DNA of 15,746 bases from Parastagonospora avenae f. sp. tritici 18332-5 (GCA_022559985.1 JAFJTR010000190.1:1-15746), one strand, 5' to 3'. Numbered from the stretch's first letter, positions 1-7,984 are shown. The notes: generated by a model not told the origin, from the sequence alone. Program-made: numbers and translations.

Positions 1-98
1 AGAGTAGGAGCATATGGAGGTGGAAACAGGCTAAGCCCAAATAGGCTAGATAGCCAAGTACATGCTCATAGGAGCAGGAACCTCAGGGCTATCGAACA
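1..98 (-). repeat. LTR family A, copy 1 (cut by window start)
   Basis: This is the reverse complement of the LTR at 2937-3076 and is identical to it over all 98 bases visible. It ends with GAACA, the complement of the TGTTC that begins the LTR. About 42 bases of the LTR should lie outside the window. It is followed directly by GCTAT (99-103), which pairs as a target duplication with ATAGC at 3077-3081 rather than with anything near this copy. That mismatch is the basis of the inversion proposed in the findings. Confidence 0.85.
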
Positions 99-103
99 GC
101 TAT

Positions 104-194
104 TGTACGTGTTGTTGTAGCCTCATCTTTCAAAAACTAGATGTGGTGTTGGCCGAGCGTCGCGTCGAGCCGAGCGCCGCACCGACCTCGACTT
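104..194 (+). mobile_element. 3' terminal fragment of pogo-like element 2, inverted
   Basis: Bases 170-192 match 5014-5036, the 5' terminal inverted repeat of the pogo-like element at 3077-5038, over 23 bases. The two copies are in the same orientation, whereas intact transposon ends face each other. The fragment lies directly after LTR copy 1 and the GCTAT duplication. It also carries an internal duplication of a GGCCGAGCG-like unit (151-176). I read it as the missing 3' end of the element at 3077-5038, detached by an inversion. The target site here would be TG (195-196), compared with TA at 5039-5040. Confidence 0.7.
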
Positions 195-232
195 TGATCT
201 TTATGTTTGTTTGTTTGTTTGGTAAAAAAAGC
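195..232. repeat. GTTT microsatellite in an AT-rich spacer
   Basis: Four tandem GTTT/TTTG units at about 205-221 are followed by a run of seven A. This is the flank between the pogo 3' end and the Fot1-like element. No coding sense is visible. Confidence 0.6.
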
Positions 233-234
233 TA

Positions 235-258
235 CCGTGAATACTAAGCGAGTGAGCC
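235..258 (+). repeat. Left terminal inverted repeat of Fot1-like element 1
   Basis: It begins CCGTGAATACTAAGCG just after TA at 233-234 and pairs with 2195-2218, differing only at the first base. Confidence 0.88.
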
Positions 259-338
259 ACCCCACCAACTTCTAGCACCTTTAAAGCTGCATACCTCAAC
301 CACCTCAGGATAACTTACATAGATATTAATGCAGTACA

Positions 339-2137
339 TTAAGCAGTATCTAAAGCATCTTTTTTACATGTACGTGAGTTGTGACCAGGCTCTCTGCACC
401 TCTTGCAACGTGCTAGAGCCGGGCAGCTGATGCCTGATCGCTCACCACCTTGATGCTGTTCACGCTCGATCTGCTGGTCAGCCTCCCTTTGAGCCAATAT
501 ATCCTCTCCTTCTCCCTTTGTTAAGGTCCTGCGCTTCTGTATCCGCTTCTTTTTGCGCTGCCTACGCTTTGTTCCTGCTTCATTGGCTCTCCAAAGGCTG
601 GTGATCCGATCGCGCATTAGCTCAGCCGAGAGCATCATCACCTCTGTCCCCTTCTCAAGCTGGCCAATTGCTCCAATAATTGAGGCAGGTGATGAGCTCT
701 TGTGCCGCTGCACGCGATCACGTATCAGAGTTGACTGAGCCTCAAGCTCACGTACGTTACTCGGCGTTTTGGCTTCCCAGGGAGCCTCTGGCGGAGCAGC
801 TGGTGTAGATGTAGGTGTACGGAGCCGCACATCTAACTTTGACAAAACAACGTCTGGCTGTAGTGGAACAAGGCCTACGCCTCGAAAGGCTAAGCAGCTA
901 TTTGCTAACGTGAACGATTGCTTAGAGCCTGCCTTAAAGGCTGGCAGAAATTCAAGCTTCGTGATGTGGTTGATGTGGTGGCGGATCAGCGCCTCAATCT
1001 CGCGGCTATACGCGCGCTTCAATGGCGAGAAGCAGCCAACGACAAGCGGCTGCAGCAGGTGGGATGAGTGAGGCGGCATGCAGAGCGTGTAGATATTGTT
1101 TTCCTTGCAGAGCTCTTCAAATTCAAGAGAGTGGTGGCTTTCATGGCCATCAAGGATAAGCAGCCGACGCGTCCCAACCACCTTGCCCTCTGTATGCTTA
1201 ATGAAGTGCTTCAGCCACTCAACTCCTATCTCGTTGGTCGTCCAGCCGTTGTCGCTGACTGCGATAGCCCAATCGCGTGGGATATCCTCTTCCTCGTACT
1301 AGGCAGATAAATGATACTAGCCAGCAAAGATAAGGAATGGTGGGATAGCCCAGCCAGCAGCGTTAATTCCCTGGATTACTGTAACCCATTCGCGATTGCC
1401 AGGCTGGACAGCTTTTGGCTGGCCTCTCCTCTATGACCCTGTCACGACGAGCTGAGACATGATCTTGCCCATCATAAAGTCCGCCTCGTCGAAGTTATAG
1501 GCGTCCTCGTCAAGAATGCCGTACTTGGCTTTTGTCTGCTCTACCAGCTTAAACCAGGAGCTAATTAGGACATTGATGGAATGTACTGATTGTATTGTTG
1601 TGTGCTACGGTACAGAGTAGGAGCATATGGAGATGGAAACAGGCTAAGCCCAAATAGGCTAAATAGCCAAGTACCTGCTCATATGAGCAGGAACCTCAGG
1701 CCTATCGAACAGACATGATCCTCGCATAGAGCTCTCTGCCTATGGTACGGCCGATTGAAACGGGTTGTGAGAGAGTCTTTACGCTTAACAAAGTTGGGCG
1801 GCCAGTCTCTGCCTACAGGACGGCCACCACGCCTTAACAGCAGTAAATTAGCCATTTCTCGCACAGCATTGTACGTAGGCGAAAATCCACGTGTGTCCAG
1901 ATCTAGTATATAATCTACTATCACCTCCTCTTCTTGCTGGGTAAGCTTCTTTGAGTGGGGCTGGCAATCGCGTCGGGCAGGTTTGCCAACGCGTCGGCGG
2001 CGGAGGGTAGCGCGAGAGACTTCAAACGTCGCTGCAGCGCGCCTTTCGGTCTGAATTTGATTCTCATTAAGAGCTGAGATTGCAAAGTATATATTAACCT
2101 CACAAGAGGCGTGTTGGGCTAGGTCTGGTGGAGCCAT
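339..2137 (-). pseudogene. Fot1-like DDE transposase, broken
   Basis: The gene would encode a cut-and-paste transposase of the DDE_1 (pogo/Fot1) superfamily. From its start at 2137 the N-terminus shows a psq-type helix-turn-helix, then a CENP-B-type DNA-binding region (FVKR...TRFNRPYHRQRAL, about 1745-1800). Past the solo LTR come the first catalytic Asp (YNFDEADFMMG, about 1485-1500), the second (LILDGHESH) and the PPHSSHLLQPL block. The third catalytic Asp, normally LQPLDVGCF, is Val here (GTC, plus-strand bases 1041-1043). The C-terminus is basic and ends in a CX2CX4HX4C zinc knuckle (CKRCREPGHNSRTC). Removing the LTR and one target duplication leaves exactly 552 codons in frame. Three in-frame TAG codons remain at 1431-1433, 1317-1319 and 1299-1301, at least one at a family Trp position. 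The gene is dead on several counts. Confidence 0.9.
1574..1711 (-). repeat. Solo LTR, family A copy 2, in the Fot1-like transposase
   Basis: The block is 138 bases, TG...CA bounded, and is a diverged copy of the LTR at 2937-3076 in opposite orientation, with several substitutions and small indels. It is flanked by perfect 5-base target duplications, GACAT at 1569-1573 and 1712-1716. Deleting the LTR and one GACAT restores the transposase frame exactly. It is the remnant of a Copia insertion that lost its interior by LTR-LTR recombination. Confidence 0.92.
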
Positions 2138-2194
2138 AGTCGATTTGCGGTTGTGGTGTGTAGAAAGTTGGTGGGGTGGCTCACTCGTTTAGAT

Positions 2195-2218
2195 GGCTCA
2201 CTCGCTTAGTATTCACGT
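2195..2218 (-). repeat. Right terminal inverted repeat of Fot1-like element 1
   Basis: It is the reverse complement of the left terminus with one difference at the outermost base, followed by TA (2219-2220). A second GGCTCACTCG unit lies just inside at 2178-2187, so the inner part of the left repeat aligns here only after a 17-base step. Confidence 0.88.
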
Positions 2219-2221
2219 TAC

Positions 2222-2257
2222 CTGTATTTGATTCATGTTTGTTTTTTGCGGAGTCTG
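2222..2257 (+). repeat. 36-base motif shared with 11797-11830
   Basis: It begins CTGTATTTGATT and ends GCGGAGTCTG, as does the segment at 11797-11830, with small indels between. Here it is followed by RT/RNase H sequence, there by Copia gag. Its start resembles the CAGTATTTGATTG end motif of the hAT element (see 11743-11755). It may be a hAT-derived end, or the 5' coding part of the Copia element. Confidence 0.55.
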
Positions 2258-2936
2258 TCGACGACAACGGTACTATCACACTGCCCCAGCAGAAGCAGGG
2301 TGAAAAGCTCGAACTTGTACAAGAGTACAAGTCATAACTATGTCCAACAGCGTGCCCGCGGTGCATACGTCGCGACTATCTGCCAACCTGAGGCAAGCTT
2401 TGACCTCGCCTCTGCGGCACAGGCAGCAGAACCATTAAAAGAAGAAATATTGAGATTGAACAAGCGCATCACATGGCAGAAAGACAATATTGACTGCGGC
2501 CTGACTTACGTACGACTAGACATGATAAACCTCAAACTATTCACACTTGTGAATGCATCGTTCGCTAAAGATAAGGACTTGAGCTCACAATTGGGCTATT
2601 TCATCGTCCTCGGCAATGAGATCACGCCTAGCGACAGCAGCTTCAAGATCCGCGGCAACATTGTGCACTGGTCATCTATCAAATGCAAGCGTATCACCCG
2701 AAGCGTGCTGGCATCTGAGATCTACGCTATGGCTTACGGAGTTGACATTGCCGTCACTCTCGGAGGCACTATCGACATGATTATGGAGCGCCTCTCAATG
2801 CCTAGGGTCCCAATGGTCGTGTGCACTGACTCACGATCACTGTACGACTGTCTCGTTAAGCTTCGTACAACAAAGGAGAAGCACCTTATCATCGACATCA
2901 TGGCCTTGCGAGAAGCGAATGAGCGCAGATAGCTTA
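2258..2936 (+). pseudogene. Ty1/copia RT tail and RNase H fragment
   Basis: This is the end of a Copia pol polyprotein, which makes and trims the cDNA. After a short RT-tail stretch (NGTITLPQQKQ), the reading frame shifts near 2330 and continues through the link QQRARGAYVATICQPEASFD and the RNase H domain: LVNASFAKDKDLSSQLGY, HWSSIKCKRITRSVLASE and VVCTDSRSLYD. The Glu of VLASE and the Asp of CTDSRS are present. The first catalytic Asp, where relatives usually read VDASFA or VDGSFA, is Asn (AAT, 2552-2554), a G-to-A change; that assignment is from memory of the family. A TAG stop follows NERR at 2930-2932, and the LTR begins four bases later. The usual post-RNase H tail is missing. Confidence 0.85.
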
Positions 2937-3076
2937 TGTTCGATAGCCCTGAGGTTCCTGCTCCTATGAGCATGTACTTGGCTATCTAGCCTATTTGGGC
3001 TTAGCCTGTTTCCACCTCCATATGCTCCTACTCTGTACCGTAGCAAACACAATACAACAACTCATACAGTCCATCA
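2937..3076 (+). repeat. LTR family A, copy 3
   Basis: It is a 140-base LTR running from TGTTCGATAG to CCATCA. It is followed by ATAGC (3077-3081), whose partner is not at 2932-2936 (GCTTA) but beside copy 1 (GCTAT at 99-103). Pogo-like element sequence resumes directly to the right, so this LTR originally sat inside that element. Confidence 0.9.
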
Positions 3077-3137
3077 ATAGCTATTATTGCAGGATTCCTT
3101 GGTGGTTTAGTAAATAAGACCTTGTGATTATTTTGTA

Positions 3138-4957
3138 CTATTTGAATTTACTTGGAAGCTTCACGTTGCGTCCCCGGGACGTCACCTTTGGTGGAGGAGA
3201 TGGAGAGCGCGCAACAGCTTGCCCAGCAGCTGCACCACCACCAGAACGTTTCTGACGCTTCTCCTTAGAGGAGACTGCTTGTGAGGCTTTGCGCTTACCC
3301 CTTTGGAACAATTGTATAGCTTTCTCAGCGTTGCGCTGCTGTTTCTGACGCTCGCGTTCAGCCTGTTTCTCGGCCTTCTCCTTCTCCCTCACCACCTTGA
3401 GTCTCTCTCGTTCTGCACGCCTGTCCTCTAGCTCAACTTGACGCTGGACTTTAGCAGCCTCACGTGACTCTTTCTTACGAGCTTTCTGGAGTTTCTCCTC
3501 CATCTTATCCTGCTCCTTGACCTTCTCCCGGGCACGGGCCTCCCTGACCTTCCTTGGAGACCAGAAGATAGCTCCACCATAATACTCTTGACGCTATTGA
3601 AGGTTGAGCACGTGATGCTTGCCTTTACGCTTCTTTTTGGTGTTGAGAGAGCTGCGTAGGCCTTGTTTTCCATGTGAAGTAGCTCATTTTCTACCTGGAG
3701 ATGGTGGAGCGTTTGGGTGAACGCGTTACCCTCCTTCTTCATCCCTTCCTTCACCGTAGCCATCACAAAAGCTCGGAGCTGCCTCCAATTAGTTGCATTA
3801 AGCGTACGAAAAGTGCTGGGATCCTTATCTCCATCTGGTGTTGTTTCCTTAAACCATTTTAGTATGACGTGGCGATCCTTTGGCCATATACCAGTAGCTT
3901 CAAATGAAGCTAGGATTGTTTCCCTAGTGAAGGAGGAGTTCCAGGAGGTCCAGAACAACGGGAATAAGTCCCCCTTCTGCAGTGCTATAAGCCCTTGGCT
4001 GCGGTGAAGGAACTCAGTAAGTTGAGCTGAGTAAGCTGATGAGAGTGGCTTAAACATCACCACATCAAGCGGCTGAAGCGTGTGGGTTGAATGAGGAGGT
4101 AGTATAGCCAATAGAATCTTGTTGTGATGGCAGTACTCGATGAAATCCATCGTCATGTGACTCCCATGGCCATCTAGGATGAGGAGCCTGTACGCGCGAC
4201 GCGCTCTCTCCTTGGTGTAGCGATCAAATACCTGTTCAAGCCATGCTAAGCCTATCTCATTATTTGTCCAGCCAGATGGAGATGAAGTACCGAGCACCTG
4301 GTGCTTGCCAGCCTCAATTTCCTGCACCCAAGAAGCTCGAATGTGGCCGTGCTTAGCCTCATATATGATGCCCGGAGGAAGCGCATCTCCAGCTGCTCCT
4401 ACACACGCCAGGACAGTAATCCACTCACGTGATCCATCCTGACGCGTTGTCCGGACTCTCTTCTTCTCCCAAGTTGCCTTGCTAAACACTCGTTTGCTCC
4501 GCCCAATGGAGCCAATCATGAAGCCCTTCTCATCCATATTGTAGGAGTTCTGGGGCAGAACGTTGTATTGCTCCATCTTGGTGTGAAGGAGATCAAAGTA
4601 GAGGCCGTATTTAGCTCCAGAATCAGCGTCATGGCGTACGGAGTCCATACCGTTGGTCCAGCGAGAGATGAGATGGGTGTTGTTGCGGTTGAAAAAGCGC
4701 GTAACCCAGCCTTTGCCCACCTCTTTTTGAGCTATCTGTGACGCGAAATTCCTGATCATTGCACGCGTAGGTGGAAGCCCTCGTTCGGTAAGCTTTTCAA
4801 TATATATTATAAGCTCTAGCTCCTGTTGTGGGCTGAGTTTCATGGCGTTGACTCTCTGGGTGTCTTTTGACGCTTGGACGCCCTTGCATCTTCGAGCCAG
4901 CGTGTGGCGACTAACGTCGTGTTTCTCAGCAACTTTTGTATACGAGATTGGTTCCAT
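3138..4957 (-). pseudogene. Pogo/Fot1-like DD35D transposase, one frameshift and one stop
   Basis: The start is placed at 4957 (MEPISYTKVAEKHDVSRHT), where the helix-turn-helix begins; an upstream ATG at 5062 would read through the terminal repeat. Counted from 4957, the CENP-B-type region covers about residues 35-105. The catalytic residues are all present: D142 (NMDEKGFMIG), D262 (LILDGHGSH) and D298 (LQPLDVVMF), with 35 residues between the last two. The coiled, highly charged Lys/Glu/Arg C-terminus ends in KLPSKFK. A frameshift lies near 3631-3640, in a run of five T. One in-frame TAG (plus-strand bases 3594-3596) sits just before the conserved YYGGAIFWSP stretch. Total length is about 607 codons, assuming one lost base. 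It is probably inactive, although the catalytic core is whole. Confidence 0.9.
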
Positions 4958-5013
4958 ATTGGTAGAGTTACGACGCGTCAAAGTGTGCTGGTTGTCAGGG
5001 GTTTTGGTGTTGG

Positions 5014-5038
5014 CCGAGCGCCGCACCGACCTCGACGT
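5014..5038 (-). repeat. 5' terminal repeat of pogo-like element 2
   Basis: The sequence CCGAGCGCCGCACCGACC and onward matches 170-192 base for base over 23 positions. TA follows at 5039-5040. Confidence 0.75.
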
Positions 5039-5041
5039 TAT

Positions 5042-5057
5042 AATATTTGCAAATATT
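5042..5057. repeat. 16-base perfect palindrome
   Basis: AATATTTGCAAATATT reads the same on both strands. It lies just outside the pogo terminus, in an AT-rich stretch with TTTGGTGTT repeats. The rest of 5041-5140 holds no gene that I can see. Confidence 0.6.
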
Positions 5058-5142
5058 CGCAAGTGTTTGGTGTTTTATTAGGCTAAGTCTAGGCAGTTTG
5101 TTAGATCGTGAGTGCGTCGATTTTGGTGTTTTGGTGTTCTAA

Positions 5143-5300
5143 ATCGGCCATCTGGACCCGCCCCCGACGACGCTAGCGCGCACCATCAACCTCAGCCCGG
5201 CCGACGCACGCGACGCCTACCACTATGCCTCCTACAACTTCCAAGAAGCGCGCGCGTTCCTCAAACATTCCTACAACCTCAAGGAAGCTATTAGGAATTT
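5143..5300 (+). pseudogene. GC-rich coding remnant, possibly Copia gag N-terminus
   Basis: A frame opens after a TAA at 5140-5142 and stays open up to the LTR at 5301. It reads TINLSPADARDAYHYASYNF followed by an Ala-Arg rich helix-like stretch. Base composition and codon use resemble the Copia gag that resumes after the LTR. If it is the same gag, the LTR at 5301 would be an insertion. If that LTR is the element's own 5' LTR, as the primer-binding site suggests, this is unrelated flank. I do not recognise a domain. Confidence 0.35.
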
Positions 5301-5465
5301 TGTCGGCCATAGGGCTTATCCCTTGGCGCATGAGTGATGACCCAGGTTATGTTTTCACCTAGGCCTGTTTCGGCCTAGCTTCTTCACCCTCTCTCTTCTG
5401 CTTATATAGGCTCTCTCTCTGATAGCCTAATACATCATGATTCTCCTCAACCTCTATGCTTGACA
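5301..5465 (+). repeat. LTR family B, copy 1 (candidate 5' LTR)
   Basis: It is a 165-base block from TGTCGGCCATAGGG to GCTTGACA, closely matching 12444-12608 in reverse complement. It contains TATATAGG near 5403, a possible TATA box. The flanks AATTT (5296-5300) and GATTA (5466-5470) do not form a target duplication. A primer-binding-site match follows directly, so this is more likely the 5' LTR of the Copia element downstream than a solo LTR. Confidence 0.85.
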
Positions 5466-5467
5466 GA

Positions 5468-5477
5468 TTATGAGCCC
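5468..5477 (+). other. Primer-binding site, half initiator-tRNA-Met type
   Basis: TTATGAGCCC begins two bases after the LTR. It is the complement of GGGCUCAUAA in the anticodon arm of eukaryotic initiator tRNA-Met. Copia-type elements are known to prime minus-strand cDNA from such a 5' half-tRNA cut in the anticodon loop. An exact ten-base match at this position is unlikely to be chance. Confidence 0.65.
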
Positions 5478-5499
5478 TCACCCGCTCCCTTAGTCGCTC

Positions 5500-6359
5500 C
5501 AGAACAAGCTCTTTGCACCCCTCATCCGCCCCAACTACACCTCCGACACGCTGCCGTCAGGAATCGCCGAGGAGATGCGCCGCGTGGGCGAGTACAACAC
5601 CGCGCTGCGCGACCTCAACGATGATGCCCGCCGACTGCGCAAGGACGACGAGGCCGCCTACAGCCTATGGTCGCCCGCGACGCTCGCCTCCAGAACACCA
5701 TACTCTCGTCAATCGACAAGTCGCTCATTACGCAAGTACGTAGCTGTACCTCAGCGAGCGCCATGTACGTCACTCTCAAGGACCTCAACAATGATGGAGA
5801 CTTTGCTTCTGCAGCAGTAGCCTGGAAGGCTTTCATCGACCTGCGAGCAGAAAACTGCCCTACTATTCGTAACTACATTGGTAATTTTCGAGAAGCTCTC
5901 AACGACCTCACTACGCAGGGTATCACCATTGGATGGGCCAAGCCCTCGGTCACCGGCGCCACCGCTGATGGCGGTGTCGCGGCGGTCACCATCATCCACT
6001 TTCTCCATGGCCTCGATCGCGTGCTACCCCAGTGGGTGGAGGCGCGCAACAACGATCTCCGGCAGAACCACACATAGACTATCGACACGCTGATTGCGTC
6101 ACTCGAAGATCACATTCGCCACACGAAGGAGGACCCAGTCAAGTCCTTCATCACCATCTCGAAACAGGCTGAGGAGACACGAGTCCTCTCCCGCCTTAAT
6201 GGCCGTGGCAACAACAACACTCCTAACGCTGCTCCTGCAGCTACACTAGCAGCTCCGACCGCACAAAACAAGGGCAAGCGCCCTGTTGGCTATTACGATT
6301 ACTGCAAGAAAGAGCACGGAGGCCCCAACAAAGATTGCTGAGCTGCCCATCCTGAGCTG
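5500..6359 (+). pseudogene. Copia gag, broken
   Basis: This is the capsid-like part of the Copia polyprotein that packages the RNA. Reading starts near QNKLFAPLIRPNYTSD (5500) in one frame and shifts near 5670 to the frame used by the rest of the polyprotein. The gag core runs ARLQNTILSSIDKSL, then SASAMYVTLKDLNNDGDF and IRNYIGNFREALNDL, then FLHGLDRVLPQWVEARNND. Stops interrupt it at 6075-6077 (TAG, likely Trp) and 6339-6341 (TGA, in DC-W-AAHPEL). A Cys-His stretch (YYDYCKKEHGGPNKDC) at about 6289-6338 looks like a worn zinc knuckle. No initiating Met is convincing. Confidence 0.8.
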
Positions 6360-7890
6360 ATGCCAGAGTGGGCAAAGAAGAAGCGCGATGACGCTGCAAA
6401 AGCAGCAGGCGCTACACGTACAAACGTTACAATCGCCGGCGGCGAGGCTGACGATAGCCCATACGGTCCTCACGTGTTCGCCACTATCGCCTCTCTTGTT
6501 TCTCCTACACTGCTCGCGAAAGCCGTTAGTAACTCTGATTATCGCCACCGCTACACGGCCGCCAATCGACACGTGTCCAATAGCGACTTTAAGTTCATTG
6601 AGTACCGAGCAGCAACTACCCAAGACGTACGCGGCTCCACTGAATCAACCACCGCGCTGGGCGTTGGTACTGTCAAAATCCAGGTCGTCAAGGCGGACGG
6701 CACGACTGAGGAGATCTTCCTCACGGACGCCCTCCACTGCCCCAACTTCGCCACAAACGTCATCTCCCAGGCGCCGTTTAAGCGCGCTGGTGTGTACTAC
6801 CACTCGGGCAAGGACGCGCTCTTCGATCGTCGCGATGAGCAGCTTGCTTACCTGCCCGAGATTGACGGGCTCCCCAACTTTCTCGTAGTCACAAACTCCT
6901 CCGAGGCGCCCGCAGCCTTCACGTACGCGTCACTCGTCGCCTATCGAAGCAGCTCCGATGAGCCCTCATCCTCACGGCCAGCCTCCGATTGGCATCATAT
7001 ACTCGGTCACGCCGGTATTTACGCGATCAAGAACACCGCCAAGGTCGTACACGGCATGAAGCTCACTACTTCTGCTGTGGGTAACTGCGAACTGTGTGGT
7101 CTCTCTAAGTCAAAACGCAATATATCGCGATTACAGCAAACTCCGCCTACGAAAGCGCTGGGCAAAATCCATGTGAATATCATCGGCCCTATCACCACCG
7201 AAGGCACAGATGGAGAGCGCTATTGGCTACTCATTACGGACGGCAAGACTCGCCGCATGTGGTGCTTCACATCAGACAGCTGAGCAACGCTCAGTGAGAA
7301 GCTTGTTGTGTAGTGTCGTCAGATGAAGGCGCAAGGCCTTACTGTTGTTACAATCCACACTGATAACGCGCGCGAGCTTCTTAATAAGCGCAATGAATAG
7401 TACTTCGACGCCGAGGGCGTTACAGTAGTTACGTCGCCACCATACAATGCTACTCAAAACAGCCTTGCAGAGCGAGCAAACGTTATCAACGAGGATCGAA
7501 CTCGCGGAGCGCTCGCTGCTACTCATCTTCCGTCACATCTATAGTCGTACGCCGCCAATTTTATGGCCCGTGTACACAACGTCCTATCCAACAGCAGTCT
7601 CCCGGGAAAGATTACCCCGTTGGAGGCCTGGAACCGGGACGTAGGCAACCTCAATCCAGTCCCCAACGTAGCAAGTATGCACGCTTTTAGCCATGTGGGC
7701 TACGCTCACACGCCTGAACAGAAGCGCGTCAAGGGCGATAAGTTTGCGCCTCGTGCCGTCAAGGGCCATCTCGTCGGCATGGTGGGTGACTACATCTATC
7801 AGATGTGGATCCCAGAAACTGGCAGAGTAGTTACTACGGCTTCAGTCAAATTCAACAACTACGAGCCAAAGTCTCTTACCACCGAGCGCC
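6360..7890 (+). pseudogene. Copia protease and integrase, broken
   Basis: This continues the gag frame. The protease site should carry D-S/T-G/A; here it reads RYTAANRHVSN, with Tyr (TAC, 6552-6554) where Asp is expected. The GAG-preintegrase zinc region follows (WHHILGH, then NCELCGLSKSKR). In the integrase core, the first Asp of the HxDxxGP motif is Asn (IHVNIIGP, AAT at 7176-7178), while the second (HTDNAREL) and the Glu (NSLAERAN) remain. Stops occur at 7281-7283 (TGA in the Arg of SDSRATL), 7311-7313, 7398-7400 and 7542-7544. The integrase C-terminal region runs to SVKFNNYEP near 7869. Protease and integrase would both be inactive. Confidence 0.87.
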
Positions 7891-7984
7891 GATGGATTAC
7901 GTGTTCAAACAGTACACTAACGACGAGGCTGAGGACGACGCTCAAAGCTCACAATTGTCACACCTAACGCGCCGGAAACTCCCT

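Larger units (their letters stand above)
235..2218 (-). mobile_element. Fot1-like Tc1/mariner transposon, complete but dead
   Basis: The element has terminal inverted repeats of 24 bases (235-258 and 2195-2218, 23 of 24 matching), flanked on both sides by TA (233-234 and 2219-2220), the target duplication of this superfamily. It contains one transposase gene on the minus strand and nothing else apart from a solo LTR at 1574-1711. Its length of 1984 bases falls to about 1.84 kb without that LTR, usual for Fot1-type elements. The right end carries an extra copy of GGCTCACTCG (2178-2187 and 2195-2204), a 17-base step absent from the left end. Confidence 0.9.
3077..5038 (-). mobile_element. Pogo/Fot1-like element 2, 3' end displaced
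   Basis: This is a Tc1/mariner-type element with its transposase on the minus strand. The 5' terminus is at 5014-5038, followed by TA at 5039-5040. Its 3' side stops at the family A LTR at 3076, and the matching terminus is found inverted at 104-194. About 60 bases of transposase 3' flank (3077-3137) precede the LTR. The coding part is far better preserved than the rest of the window, so this insertion may be younger, or may have decayed less. Confidence 0.85.

Noticed and set aside
205..221. GTTT repeat as a CRISPR or telomere-like array
   Set aside because: Only four 4-base units, a common microsatellite.
62..247. 61-codon frame at the left edge
   Set aside because: It crosses the LTR, target duplication and pogo terminus; coding sense is implausible.
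553..1310. Plus-strand open frames opposite the Fot1-like transposase
   Set aside because: They are antisense shadows of the minus-strand transposase, without family motifs.
2228..2330. Met at 2228 as a true start of the RNase H protein
   Set aside because: The conserved RT-tail sequence lies in another frame upstream of about 2330, so this Met is created by the frame change.
4957..5062. Upstream start at 5062 for the pogo-like transposase
   Set aside because: The extra 35 residues translate the terminal inverted repeat; the helix-turn-helix begins at 4957.
6246..6623. Minus-strand 125-codon Cys-rich frame
   Set aside because: It is antisense to Copia gag and protease, where the plus strand shows clear family motifs.
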